The notes beneath the pieces were generated by a model. It had not been told where the DNA came from and made no database searches. It was given only the letters and a program-made list of their open reading frames with translations. DNA of 64,000 nucleotides from an uncultured Desulfovibrio sp. (GTDB lineage Bacteria; Desulfobacterota; Desulfovibrionia; Desulfovibrionales; Desulfovibrionaceae), in assembly GCA_900546145.1 (NCBI GenBank), contig URBN01000001.1:132468-196467 (forward strand), in the 5' to 3' direction. Position 1 is the stretch's first letter. Each line of letters starts with the position of its first letter. Both the position numbers and the translations under genes were made by a program. This document shows, piece by piece, positions 17,002-25,479 of the stretch.

Positions 17002-18213
17002 ATGCAAAAGCTCTACGTCGCGATGGTCGGTCTTCCGGCCAGCGGTAAATCAACGCTCGCCGGGCGCATCAGGGAAGCCCTTCTCGGTGAGGGCATCAGC
17101 GCGGAGATTTTCAACAACGGCGAACTGCGCCGCAAACTGGCGGGCCCGCGTTCCACGGAAGCGAGCTTCTACTCCCCGCAAAACGAGGAGGGGCGCGAGA
17201 TGCGCCAGAAAATAGCCCTGGCCAACATGGAGGCTGCCAGGCAGTTTCTTGCCGGGGATGGCATGGTGGCCATCCTGGATGCCACCAACGCAAGCCGCAG
17301 GCGCAGACGCCTCATTCAGGCCACACTGACTGATTATCCTGTGCTTTTCATTGACTGCGTCAACGAGGATCCCGTGCTGCGCGAGGCCTGCATCATGCGC
17401 AAAACGGAACTCCCCGAGTACAGGGGCTACACCACGCAGGCCGCCAGGGACAGCTTCATCGCCCGTATTCATTATTATGAGTCGATCTACTCGCACGTGG
17501 GCGAAGACGAGAAATACTGGCTTCTCGTGGATACCATGGCCAACCGCATTGTGGGTGAGAGCGCACTGGAGAGTTCACCTTATTACCCGGCTATTCGGGA
17601 GGTTGTCGTCTGTACCTGGGTGAAGAATCTGTACCTCATCCGCCACGGCAAAACCGAGTACAACGAGGAAGGCCGTATCGGAGGCGATCCCATGCTCGTG
17701 GAAGCGGGACGGCTCCAGGCTGCGGCCATGGCCAGGGCCATGGAAGGCCGGGTCATCAAATATATCTTTACGTCAACGCGCCGCCGTTCTCTGGAGACGG
17801 CCTCTTATCTGAGCCGGGATCGGCCAGGCTGTCAGGTCATGCAGTTTTCTGAATTCGATGAAATTTCCTCCGGCGACTGCGAGGGCATGAGTTATACGGA
17901 AATCCGCAGAAAAATGCCCGAGATAACCAGGGCCCGCAATGCCGACAAGTTCAATTACTGCTATCCCAACGGTGAAAGTTACGCCATGCTCATGCAGCGT
18001 GTGCAGCGCGGACTCAGGCGCGCGCTCTTTCTCGCCGGGGGAGCTCCGCTCGCCATTGTCGGCCATCAGGCTATCAACCGCATTCTCATTTCCATGTTCA
18101 AAAGGCAGCGGACAGAGGACATCCCGTACATCTTCGTCCCCCAGGACCACTTCTACTACATCGAGAATACGCCGCGGCACAGACTCATCGAGAGAATACC
18201 ATATGATGATTAG
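17002..18213 (+). CDS. Bifunctional 6-phosphofructo-2-kinase / fructose-2,6-bisphosphatase-like protein
   Basis: A 403-residue fusion. Residues 1 to about 200 are a P-loop kinase domain (GLPASGKST at 10-18) with the order of features seen in eukaryotic PFKFB: FIDCVNEDP, then PEYRGY and the YESIY region. Residues ~208-403 are a histidine phosphatase domain with LIRHGKTEYN (R214, H215, G216), the GRIGGD motif, the acid residue in FDEISSGDCEGMSY, and VGHQAINRIL. This covers both PFKFB halves. Whether it makes or degrades fructose 2,6-bisphosphate in a bacterium is unproven; an alternative is another sugar-phosphate or nucleotide kinase fused to a phosphatase. GGGAGGA precedes the ATG. Confidence 0.85.
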   Translation: MQKLYVAMVGLPASGKSTLAGRIREALLGEGISAEIFNNGELRRKLAGPRSTEASFYSPQNEEGREMRQKIALANMEAARQFLAGDGMVAILDATNASRRRRRLIQATLTDYPVLFIDCVNEDPVLREACIMRKTELPEYRGYTTQAARDSFIARIHYYESIYSHVGEDEKYWLLVDTMANRIVGESALESSPYYPAIREVVVCTWVKNLYLIRHGKTEYNEEGRIGGDPMLVEAGRLQAAAMARAMEGRVIKYIFTSTRRRSLETASYLSRDRPGCQVMQFSEFDEISSGDCEGMSYTEIRRKMPEITRARNADKFNYCYPNGESYAMLMQRVQRGLRRALFLAGGAPLAIVGHQAINRILISMFKRQRTEDIPYIFVPQDHFYYIENTPRHRLIERIPYDD

Positions 18214-18225
18214 CGTGCCTGCGGT

Positions 18226-18492
18226 TCAGAAGGGCCACTCCTCCACAGTCAGCGGGACATCCTTTGTCAGAATCTTCAGGAGGCCTCGCACCTCCCGTTC
18301 CTGATCCGGGGAGAAGAACAGCCTAAGAAGGGGCGGGTCCACCGAAAGCACGCTAAAGAAGGCAGTATGCCCATGGCTTTCCAGCAGAGCGTGAAAGCGT
18401 CCGGTGTCGGATTTTTTCAGGCGGATGAGCAGGGATGCGCTTTTTCTCTGCGTGTTCCCTGCTTTTCCCCTGCCGCTCTCTATACCATCCAT
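18226..18492 (-). CDS. DUF4911-like small protein
   Basis: Eighty-eight residues, matching in size and pattern a short Desulfovibrionaceae family annotated DUF4911: a ferredoxin-like beta-alpha-beta pattern (SASLLIRLKKSDTGRFHALL, then FFSVLSV and LRLFFSP). No function is known. The ATG overlaps the azlD stop by 13 bases, so it is likely translated by coupling as the third gene of azlC-azlD. It ends 12 bases from the convergent kinase/phosphatase gene, with no clear terminator between them. Confidence 0.65.
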   Translation of the reverse strand: MDGIESGRGKAGNTQRKSASLLIRLKKSDTGRFHALLESHGHTAFFSVLSVDPPLLRLFFSPDQEREVRGLLKILTKDVPLTVEEWPF

Positions 18493-18827
18493 CCGAGATA
18501 CCTCATGCCTGCCACGAAGGCCATGGCGAAAATGATGGTGCCAAAGAAGTTTTTCGTGATTACGGAAAAGAGAAGCGTGCAGACGGCGGCCATGAGAAAG
18601 AGGTTTTCCAGAGGATTTGGACTGAAATTTCCCTGGTAGAAAAAGACGTCTGGAAAGACGAGCGCGGCCATGACGGCTGCCGGAACGAAGTTCAGCCAGT
18701 CCCTGAGCCATCCGGGAAGAGTCGAACGGAGCACGTAGAAGGGAATGATGCGGGGCAGAACGGTAACGGCGGTGCAGGCCAGCAGGCAGAGAAGCAGGGG
18801 CGTATGCGATTCAATATAGGCGATCAT
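18480..18827 (-). CDS. azlD: AzlD-family branched-chain amino acid exporter subunit
   Basis: A 115-residue protein with three to four hydrophobic helices and the AzlD pattern (TVLPRIIPFYVL, FVPAAVMAALVFPDVF, GMRYLGWMV). Pairs with AzlC to export branched-chain amino acids or analogues. ATG at 18827 overlaps the azlC stop by four bases (ATGA), the classic coupled arrangement. Confidence 0.92.
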   Translation of the reverse strand: MIAYIESHTPLLLCLLACTAVTVLPRIIPFYVLRSTLPGWLRDWLNFVPAAVMAALVFPDVFFYQGNFSPNPLENLFLMAAVCTLLFSVITKNFFGTIIFAMAFVAGMRYLGWMV

Positions 18828-19567
18828 GCGGAAATCTCCCCATCCTTCCTTTTCCCGCGCCGGTAGATGATTGTGGCGCAGGTGGCCGCGGCTATGGTTG
18901 CGATAACGACGTTCCAGGATCCGTAGCCGGCATAGCGCATGGCTACGGAAAGAAACGTGGCGAGTACGGCTGTGAGTGTGTGCAGTTTGTCCGTGCACTG
19001 GGGTACAAGCAGGGCCAGGAACATGGCAGACAGGGCGTAATCGAGGCCGAGAGGCTTCACGTCCGTGACAAGTGTTCCACAAAATACGCCGGCTATGGTT
19101 CCGGCGACCCATGACGCCTGGGCGAGTGTGGTGGCGGAAAAAAGGGCGCAGAGGTTAAGCGGCCACCCTTTCTGGAAGGCCGTCACATGCACGGCGAAGA
19201 GTTCATCCGTCACCTGCCATCCATAGATGAGCCTTGAAAGTCCGTGCAGTTTTCCCACGTAGGGGACCAGGGCCACGGACATGAGGATATAACGCAGGTT
19301 TGTCACGAGAACGGCCGTGGCCGTCGACAGGATGCCGGCGCCGGATATCCACATGGAGATGGTGATAAACTGCCCTGATCCGGCGAACATGAAGACTGAC
19401 ATGGCTATGGCCAGAGCCGGCGGGATATTGTTCTGTACGGCCAGAATACCGAAGGCGAAGGCTACGGGTGCGTAGCCAAGCATGATGGGAAAAGCGCGCT
19501 GGAAACCAAGCCTGAAGTTGGCGGCGAAACCCTCACGCGCGGGTTCCTGGGGGGATGTCTGCTGCAT
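18824..19567 (-). CDS. azlC: AzlC-family branched-chain amino acid exporter
   Basis: The large membrane subunit of the AzlCD exporter, 247 residues, with the family hallmarks GYAPVAFAFGI, FAGSGQFI, VTNLRYILMSVALVP and GWQVTDELFA. Family knowledge ties these to export of valine, leucine, isoleucine or azaleucine. It is divergent from aroE, with a 245-base intergenic region that contains a hairpin and T-run on its side. Confidence 0.94.
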   Translation of the reverse strand: MQQTSPQEPAREGFAANFRLGFQRAFPIMLGYAPVAFAFGILAVQNNIPPALAIAMSVFMFAGSGQFITISMWISGAGILSTATAVLVTNLRYILMSVALVPYVGKLHGLSRLIYGWQVTDELFAVHVTAFQKGWPLNLCALFSATTLAQASWVAGTIAGVFCGTLVTDVKPLGLDYALSAMFLALLVPQCTDKLHTLTAVLATFLSVAMRYAGYGSWNVVIATIAAATCATIIYRRGKRKDGEISA

Positions 19568-19627
19568 GGAAGCTCTCTGGATTTTGCCTGATTCCGGCAG
19601 AAAAACGGGCCGGCAGGCTCCGTGGAG

Positions 19628-19666
19628 AAAAAAGGAGAACAGGACCGGCCATGTGTTCCGGCCGGT
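19628..19666 (-). other. Hairpin and T-run in the azlC leader
   Basis: On the minus strand ACCGGCC pairs with GGCCGGT across nine bases, then ten bases later comes a run of six T. It resembles a loose terminator or attenuator between the promoter region and azlC. Confidence 0.35.
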
Positions 19667-19812
19667 AATCCGTGGTGGCGTATCAGCAAAATGCGGTTTC
19701 TGGCAAGGTTCTCCATAGCTCCTGCTTGCGAAAAAGAACGCTTCGGTGTTTTCTTGCGCATGCGGCAGAGCAGAGCCGCCGGAGGCGGCAACGCCTCTTC
19801 AGGAGGAGTGTT

Positions 19813-20625
19813 ATGCACAAGGAAAAACTTTTTGCCATTGTCGGCTGTCCGCTGGGACACAGCCTGAGCCCCGAACTGCACAGCTGGGCCTTTGACGAGA
19901 TCGGCTATCCCGGCATTTATATGGCCTTTGAGCAGAAGCCAGAAAATCTCGCACGCTTTTATGACGCGGTCAGAACCCTGCCGGTGTCAGGCGGCAACAT
20001 CACCATACCTTTCAAGGTTGATTCCATGCGCTATGTGGATGGCGTGAGCGAAAGCGCGAAACGCATCGGAGCCATGAATACCTTTTACTGGAAGAATGGC
20101 AGGCTGCTTGGGGAAAATACTGACGTCATTGGCTTTATGGCACCTCTCAGGGGCAGAAAAATTGATTCAGCGCTTATTCTCGGTGCAGGGGGCGTTTCCC
20201 GGGCCGCCATCGTCGCGCTGCAGGAAATGGGCGTGCCGGACATCCGTATTACCAACAGGACGCCGGACAAGGCCTCTGCCCTGGCTGCGGAATTCGGCAT
20301 TCAGGCTGTTCCGTATGAAGATCGCGCCGGATGCGGCTGCAGTCTGGTGGTCAATGCCACATGCCTTGGCATGAAAGGCCGCTGGCAGGGCATGAGCGCG
20401 TTTCCGGAAGAAGGCTTCGGGGGCCGCAGCGGGCTTGCCTACGACATCGTCTACACTCCGGAGGACACAAAGTTTCTGAAGGACGCCAGGGCGCACGGAT
20501 GGGATTGCCAGAGCGGGCTGGCCATGTTCGTGGAACAGGCCAGGGCGGCCTTCAGACTGTGGACGGGAGAAGATATGCCTTCTGAAGGCGCCTACGCCCT
20601 CGTGCGCCGCGCGCTGGGCTGCTGA
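19813..20625 (+). CDS. aroE: Shikimate dehydrogenase
   Basis: Reduces 3-dehydroshikimate to shikimate with NADPH in the aromatic amino acid pathway. Substrate-site motifs GCPLGHSLSPELHSWAF and GGNITIPFK (catalytic Lys in IPFK) are at the N terminus; the NADP fold is LILGAGGVSRAAIVAL. The frame is open upstream, but AGGAGG lies just before ATG 19813, giving 270 residues, the usual size. A DUF486 gene follows ten bases later. Confidence 0.95.
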   Translation: MHKEKLFAIVGCPLGHSLSPELHSWAFDEIGYPGIYMAFEQKPENLARFYDAVRTLPVSGGNITIPFKVDSMRYVDGVSESAKRIGAMNTFYWKNGRLLGENTDVIGFMAPLRGRKIDSALILGAGGVSRAAIVALQEMGVPDIRITNRTPDKASALAAEFGIQAVPYEDRAGCGCSLVVNATCLGMKGRWQGMSAFPEEGFGGRSGLAYDIVYTPEDTKFLKDARAHGWDCQSGLAMFVEQARAAFRLWTGEDMPSEGAYALVRRALGC

Positions 20626-20635
20626 GGAGTTCAGT

Positions 20636-20983
20636 ATGTCGTCTCTCGCTGCTGAACTGACTTTTATCGGCATGCTCTGCTGTTCCAACGTTTTTATGAC
20701 AACGGCCTGGTACGCCCATCTGAAGAACCTTGCCGGCTTCCCCTGGTATATGGCTGCCATCATCAGCTGGGGAATTGCGTTCTTTGAATACATGATCCAG
20801 GTGCCGGCCAACCGCATCGGGTACACCGTATTCACGCTTCCCCAGCTCAAGGTGCTGCAGGAAGTGATTTCTCTGAGCGTTTTCGTTCCGTTTTCGATTT
20901 TTTACATGGGCGTTCCCGTCAAGCTCGATTACCTGTGGGCGGGACTCTGTCTGATGGGCGCTGTTTATTTCATGTTCCGCTGA
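20636..20983 (+). CDS. DUF486 / DMT-superfamily small membrane protein
   Basis: A 115-residue protein with four hydrophobic helices, matching the DUF486 group of small DMT-like transporters (TTAWYAHLKNL, AIISWGIAFFEYMIQVPANRIGY). Substrate unknown. It follows aroE by ten bases and shares its terminator. Confidence 0.88.
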   Translation: MSSLAAELTFIGMLCCSNVFMTTAWYAHLKNLAGFPWYMAAIISWGIAFFEYMIQVPANRIGYTVFTLPQLKVLQEVISLSVFVPFSIFYMGVPVKLDYLWAGLCLMGAVYFMFR

Positions 20984-21016
20984 TCCCAGTGAGCCGCTGA
21001 CGGGTCTGAGATCAGA

Positions 21017-21049
21017 AAACGCTCTGTCCGGCAACCGGGCAGAGCGTTT
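21017..21049. terminator. Bidirectional terminator, DUF486 gene and Sel1 gene
   Basis: AAACGCTCTG / CAGAGCGTTT with an inner CCGG/CCGG helix, lying between convergent genes. Confidence 0.85.
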
Positions 21050-21072
21050 CGTATTTCAGAACCGATGGGGAG

Positions 21073-22326
21073 CTACTTCGCAGCCGTGGGCTGTTTCGCT
21101 GCGGAGGGCTGTTTCGCCTGCTTCTGCTGGGGTCTGGCTGCGGCAGGTTTTTTCTGCTGTTTTGCCTGGGCCGGAGCTTTCTGTGCCTTTCTCGGAGCCT
21201 GGGCCTGAGGCTTTGCCTGACCTGCGGCCTGTGCCCTGGCTGCGGGAGCCGCCGGAGCCTTGATGCCGGTTCTGCCCAGCTGCCTGAGGGCCTGCTTTGC
21301 GTCAGGATCGCCGTTATTGGCCGCCAGCGTGTACCACTTCTTTGCCTCGTCTACATCGCGCTGGACGCCTGTGCCCTGCTCGTACATGAGGCCGAGGCTG
21401 TACTGGGCCGCGCTTTCATTCTGGTCTGCAGCCTTTCTGTACCATTCCACGGCCTTTTCGTAGTTCTTTTCCGTGCCCTTGCCCTGTTCGTACATGAAGC
21501 CAAGATTGTACTGTGCTTCGGCGTAGCCCTGATCAGCGGCTTTCTGGTACCACTGCATGGCTTTCGCGTAGTCCAGGGCGTAGCCGCGGCCCTGGGAATA
21601 CATGTACGCGAGATTGTTCTGAGCCTTGGCAAAATCCTGCTCTGCGGCCTTTTCAAACCAGTGCACGGCCTTGGTGTCATCCTGATTCTGTCCGGTCGAA
21701 TTCATATAGATCCAGCCGAGGCTGTACTGGGCCGTAGCGAGTCCCTGATTGGCTGCCCTGGAATACAGCTCGATGGCCTTGTCTTCGCTCTTTGCCACGC
21801 CACGGCCCTGATCATACAGGTAGCCAAGGTTGTACTGGGCTGTGGCGAGCCCCTGATCGGCGGCCTTGCCGAACCATTTGGCAGCTTCGCCGAAGTTGCG
21901 GCGTATGCCGTCACCCATGGCCAGGGCCTGGCCGTAGGCGTTCTGTCCGCGCATGTCTCCCTGTTGGGCGGAAGTCTCATAAAGTTTGGCCGCGCGCGTG
22001 CGGCTGGCCTTGGTGCCTTTGCCTTCGGCCGTCAGGCGTCCCAGCACGTAGCAGGCCTCGCCGTTTTTCTTCTCGGCGAGGGGCGTGAGAAGCTGGACGG
22101 CTTTTTCGAAGTCGTTCTTATTGAGAGCTTCCTGGACATCCTGAAGAACTTTACCGTCTTCGGAGGCGGCGGGAGCTGCGGGCGCCGCGGACTGTGCCTG
22201 ATCGGCAGGCTGCTGCGGGCTGTCTTCAGCGGAGGCGGAGAGGGGAAGCCCCAAACCGAGAGCGAGAGTTATGGCCATGGCGGCCGGAGTCAGTTTTTTC
22301 CTGAGAAGGGATTGGGTGAAAAACAT
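21073..22326 (-). CDS. Secreted Sel1-repeat (TPR-like) protein
   Basis: 417 residues. A signal peptide (about 1-33, ending SASA) leads into seven or eight tandem Sel1 repeats of about 36 residues (consensus AxWYxKAADQGxAxAQYNLGxxYEQGxG) between roughly 75 and 335. The C-terminal ~80 residues are a low-complexity Ala/Pro/Gln/Lys tail. Sel1 proteins scaffold protein complexes, often in the periplasm or envelope. It lies 41 bases after the transferase gene on the same strand, so it is probably the last gene of the neuB unit. AAGGA precedes the ATG. Confidence 0.9.
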   Translation of the reverse strand: MFFTQSLLRKKLTPAAMAITLALGLGLPLSASAEDSPQQPADQAQSAAPAAPAASEDGKVLQDVQEALNKNDFEKAVQLLTPLAEKKNGEACYVLGRLTAEGKGTKASRTRAAKLYETSAQQGDMRGQNAYGQALAMGDGIRRNFGEAAKWFGKAADQGLATAQYNLGYLYDQGRGVAKSEDKAIELYSRAANQGLATAQYSLGWIYMNSTGQNQDDTKAVHWFEKAAEQDFAKAQNNLAYMYSQGRGYALDYAKAMQWYQKAADQGYAEAQYNLGFMYEQGKGTEKNYEKAVEWYRKAADQNESAAQYSLGLMYEQGTGVQRDVDEAKKWYTLAANNGDPDAKQALRQLGRTGIKAPAAPAARAQAAGQAKPQAQAPRKAQKAPAQAKQQKKPAAARPQQKQAKQPSAAKQPTAAK

Positions 22327-22367
22327 AATGCATCCTTGAAGCAGAGTTCATGAGCGCTGGGCTCGTT

Positions 22368-24122
22368 CTACAGCTGTGAAAGGGCGTCTTTCCAGGCGCG
22401 GTCGCCTGCCGCCGTGTTGCGCGGAAGCAGGGCAAAATGGCGAAGAAATTCATCCCGTACGTTCTGAACCTCGCGGGAAGACCACCAGCCGGAGGGATCG
22501 TCCCAGACGGCCCGTACTTTGATGGCCGCCTCTTCGGCACTGGAATTCCACATTCCGAGGGGTTTCATTCTGGAAAGGATATCTGCGAATTCATCGGTAA
22601 CCGGCCAGAATTCCGGATTCCAGTAGCAGATGGTCGGGATATTGGCGGCCATGGCCTCCAGCAGCGTGGTACCGTGATGGTCGAGGACAAGAAGACGGCA
22701 GGAAAGAATCTGTGGCTCAAGAGGACCCGAGCACAGATGCACGTGGGGAAAGCGGGGCAGGAGCCACTGCGCGTCCTGAAGGGTGCCAGGTACGGGGAAA
22801 TACGGGCGGTACAGTGTCTTTTCCCGAATCGCGGGGCCAAGAGCCTCGAAAAACCACTGCTTGTCATCACGGTACTGAACGAACTGACTGGGCGTTGGAT
22901 GCGAATCCAGCTGATAGGCGACGGTGGGCATTTCCGTTCCGACAGCTATGAGAGTCTGACTCTCCTGTCCGTGCCAGGCATCTCTCAGATGGCTGAGCTG
23001 GGGATAGGGCAGAGGAATGAAGTTGCCCTTTCCGGCCTTCCGGCCCATGCTTCCTTCGTATTCCGTCCAGCCCCAGGTGGCAAACGCGTGCTGCGTGTAT
23101 TCCACGAATTCCATGGCGCAGATGCGTTTCATCTGGCCGTAGTTGCCGCCGTGCTGGACGTAGAGAAGCCGGCCGCCCCGGGCGCGCCAGATCGCGAGCT
23201 TCTGTCTGTAGGCGGCATCCTCATAGGCAATGATACTGGCCGCGCGCACGCGCGGTTTGAACATCCTTCGGGGTGCGGAGTGCGGGTGCCTGAGCTCTTT
23301 CACGGACTGCGGAAGCATTGCCGAAAAAATGAAGCCGCAGTCCAGGGGCAGATCCGGTGCCGTACAGCCAGCGGCGGAGGAAAACGTTTCCTTCAGGCTG
23401 CGGCTGCGATCTCCATAGCGGCTCGGGTGCAGGAGAGACGATGAATAGGAAAGCGCCTGTTTCAGCGTCATGCCCTTCATCTTTGGGAAGGGCATGTGGA
23501 GCATGAGGGCGCGCAGTGTGTCATGCACGCTTTTTCTGAAGTCTGATGCGGGAGGCTGCACATACTCTTCGCTGACGTTTTCCAGTTCTCTGACGTTCCA
23601 GGCCCCCGGAAGGACAGGGCGCAGGAGCTGGGAGAGTATCCACTGGCAGCAGACCGGATTGAGAGAACCGTGCAGGACCACGTCAGCATCAGTGCCGAAC
23701 GTGAACGAACAATTCCGGGGAAGGAGCTCGACAGTGAGGGGGATATCCTTCCAGGCGTCCACCGTATGCCGGATGAGAGACCAGAACTGCGCGATGAGCT
23801 TGGCAACCGTTATGGTAAAGGGGGCGAGAAGCGTTTCCCAGTAGGCGTCAGGAAGCGGAGTATCCGGCTGGAGTTCTCTGGCGAGTCCGGGGATGGCGTC
23901 TGCGGCCAGGGTCTCCGCCTCGCGGATGAGCTGATCTTCTTCGTTTCTGTCAAGCAGGGGATCCGGCTCAAAGAGATAGTTTTCCTCCCAGTCTGGGAAG
24001 AAGTCCTCGCGTTCTGCAAAGCACCAGGGACCGGCCGCTATGTGTGTCTGGGGCGCGGCCTTGAGGGGCATGGGACCGAGAACCAGTATGGAGCCGGGGG
24101 CAGGCTTTTTCTGACAGGCCAT
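22368..24122 (-). CDS. LIC12162-family putative surface-glycan transferase
   Basis: A 584-residue protein resembling the LIC12162 family of putative transferases. Visible features are the opening ILVLGPMPLKA, the middle stretch GGRLLYVQHGGNYGQ, and the C-terminal LVLDHHGTTLLEAMAANIPTICYWNPEFW. That last pattern is like a glycosyltransferase GT-B nucleotide-sugar site. The family is found in surface polysaccharide loci beside sialic-acid-like sugar genes; here neuB is directly upstream. No signal peptide or membrane helix is evident, so it is cytoplasmic. Donor and acceptor are unknown. Confidence 0.8.
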   Translation of the reverse strand: MACQKKPAPGSILVLGPMPLKAAPQTHIAAGPWCFAEREDFFPDWEENYLFEPDPLLDRNEEDQLIREAETLAADAIPGLARELQPDTPLPDAYWETLLAPFTITVAKLIAQFWSLIRHTVDAWKDIPLTVELLPRNCSFTFGTDADVVLHGSLNPVCCQWILSQLLRPVLPGAWNVRELENVSEEYVQPPASDFRKSVHDTLRALMLHMPFPKMKGMTLKQALSYSSSLLHPSRYGDRSRSLKETFSSAAGCTAPDLPLDCGFIFSAMLPQSVKELRHPHSAPRRMFKPRVRAASIIAYEDAAYRQKLAIWRARGGRLLYVQHGGNYGQMKRICAMEFVEYTQHAFATWGWTEYEGSMGRKAGKGNFIPLPYPQLSHLRDAWHGQESQTLIAVGTEMPTVAYQLDSHPTPSQFVQYRDDKQWFFEALGPAIREKTLYRPYFPVPGTLQDAQWLLPRFPHVHLCSGPLEPQILSCRLLVLDHHGTTLLEAMAANIPTICYWNPEFWPVTDEFADILSRMKPLGMWNSSAEEAAIKVRAVWDDPSGWWSSREVQNVRDEFLRHFALLPRNTAAGDRAWKDALSQL

Positions 24123-24192
24123 GGCATTTTCTCTCAGAGGGGGCAGAAAGGACTGCCGGAAGGTGGGGCAGTCTGTTACATGTGCCAGATAT

Positions 24193-24219
24193 CAGGGACG
24201 GCGGCAAACGCCGTCCCTG
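24193..24219 (-). other. Perfect hairpin between neuB and the transferase gene
   Basis: CAGGGACGGCG and CGCCGTCCCTG form an 11-base perfect stem around a five-base loop. No T-run follows, so it may stabilise or process the mRNA rather than terminate it. Confidence 0.5.
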
Positions 24220-24244
24220 CGGATCGGGCCTCATTCCGGGTCAG

Positions 24245-25300
24245 TTATTTGTCGAGGTCTGCCCAGGAAAGCACAGTGTCCTCGGGGATGAAGTGGCGGG
24301 CTTTCATGGTCAGCACTTCGTCGTAATTGCGCGGAGAGATCCCGTGGGCGGGACGCTTCCAGGTGAGATCTTCCTTTGTGATGGGTGCGCCGGCCTTGAT
24401 GTCACGGGCAGCGACGAGGGAGCGGCGTGCATTGGCTCTGGCCGGATCCTCGGAAGGATAGGAACGGACCGCGAATTCGCCCACGCTTGCGATAACGTCA
24501 GCCATCTTCTTGCGGAAGAAGGCCAGATCGTCCTTATCCATGGCGTGATAGTGATCGTTGCCGGGCAGAGTCTTGTCGAAGGTGAAGTGTTTTTCAAGAA
24601 TGCGGGCGCCGAGCAGCGTGGCCGTTGTCAGAATGTGCATGTCCTTGGGCAGGGTGTGATCCGAGTAGCCGATGACATGATTGGGGAAGTGACGCTTCAG
24701 GGCAGGAATCATGCCCAGGCCCGCGTTTTCGTCCAGGGTGGGATAGTTGAGGACGCAGTGCAGGAGGGCCAGTTTGTTGCCTTTGGCTTCGATCCACTCA
24801 ACGGCCTCGCAGACCTCGTGCAGGTCGGAAGCGCCAGTGGACATGATGATCGGCTTTCCGAAATCGCAGAGGAACTGGATGAACGGCTTGTTGGTGATGT
24901 CAGAGGAGGAAATCTTGAACACAGGCATGAGGGGATCAAGGAATCTGGCACTCTCCACGTCGAAGGGTGTGGAAAGGAACGTGATGCCCACCTCGTCGCA
25001 GTAACGGGCGAGTTCCTCGAATTCATTCTTCCAGAAGGAATCGTGCTTCTTGAAAAGCTCATACTGGCTCTTCGTCGGTTCCTTCGTGGTGTCCCAGTAA
25101 GCGGGGGAATCCTTGGAAGCCAGCGTGCCGGCCTTGTAGGACTGGAATTTGATGGCGTCCGCGCCGCCTTCCTTGGCTTCCCGGATAAGGCGTTTGGCAA
25201 GATCCATACTGCCTTCGTGGTTCACGCCAGCCTCGGCGATGATGTAAGGCATGGGGATGCAGGTCTCGGGTGTGACGTCAAAACACTTGAGTATATCCAT
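24245..25300 (-). CDS. neuB: NeuB-family nonulosonic acid synthase
   Basis: Condenses a six-carbon amino sugar with phosphoenolpyruvate to give a sialic-acid-like nine-carbon sugar. The NeuB barrel starts with IIAEAGVNHEGSMDLAKRLI and includes IKFQSYKAGTLASKDSPAYW, VFKISSSDITN, and VIGYSDHT. A C-terminal SAF (antifreeze-like) domain begins near RRSLVAARDIKAGAPITKEDL. Neu5Ac, legionaminate or pseudaminate synthase cannot be told apart by eye, though the AGVNHEG motif favours a Neu5Ac/legionaminate type. The ATG at 25300 follows GGAGGAG. No neuA or other pathway genes are in the window. Confidence 0.88.
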   Translation of the reverse strand: MDILKCFDVTPETCIPMPYIIAEAGVNHEGSMDLAKRLIREAKEGGADAIKFQSYKAGTLASKDSPAYWDTTKEPTKSQYELFKKHDSFWKNEFEELARYCDEVGITFLSTPFDVESARFLDPLMPVFKISSSDITNKPFIQFLCDFGKPIIMSTGASDLHEVCEAVEWIEAKGNKLALLHCVLNYPTLDENAGLGMIPALKRHFPNHVIGYSDHTLPKDMHILTTATLLGARILEKHFTFDKTLPGNDHYHAMDKDDLAFFRKKMADVIASVGEFAVRSYPSEDPARANARRSLVAARDIKAGAPITKEDLTWKRPAHGISPRNYDEVLTMKARHFIPEDTVLSWADLDK

Positions 25301-25479
25301 AAAACTCCTCCGCACGGAATGCGCACTGGGCGCGTGCTGTTTTCTCCGTGCCTATAGCACCCTAACCCTCAAAGTGGAAGAAGCGGAGAGGCCAGGCGGC
25401 CGGTGTCTTTGCGCGCGTGCGCTTTTGCTGATACGGTGACGACGCCGGGTGTCCGGCAATGCTTGTGAGGAGGATGAAT

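Noticed and set aside
19462..19881. A possible leader peptide of azlC with Ile-Leu-Leu-Ile codons
   Set aside because: The frame does not stop before azlC but runs 106 bases into it, unlike attenuation leader peptides.
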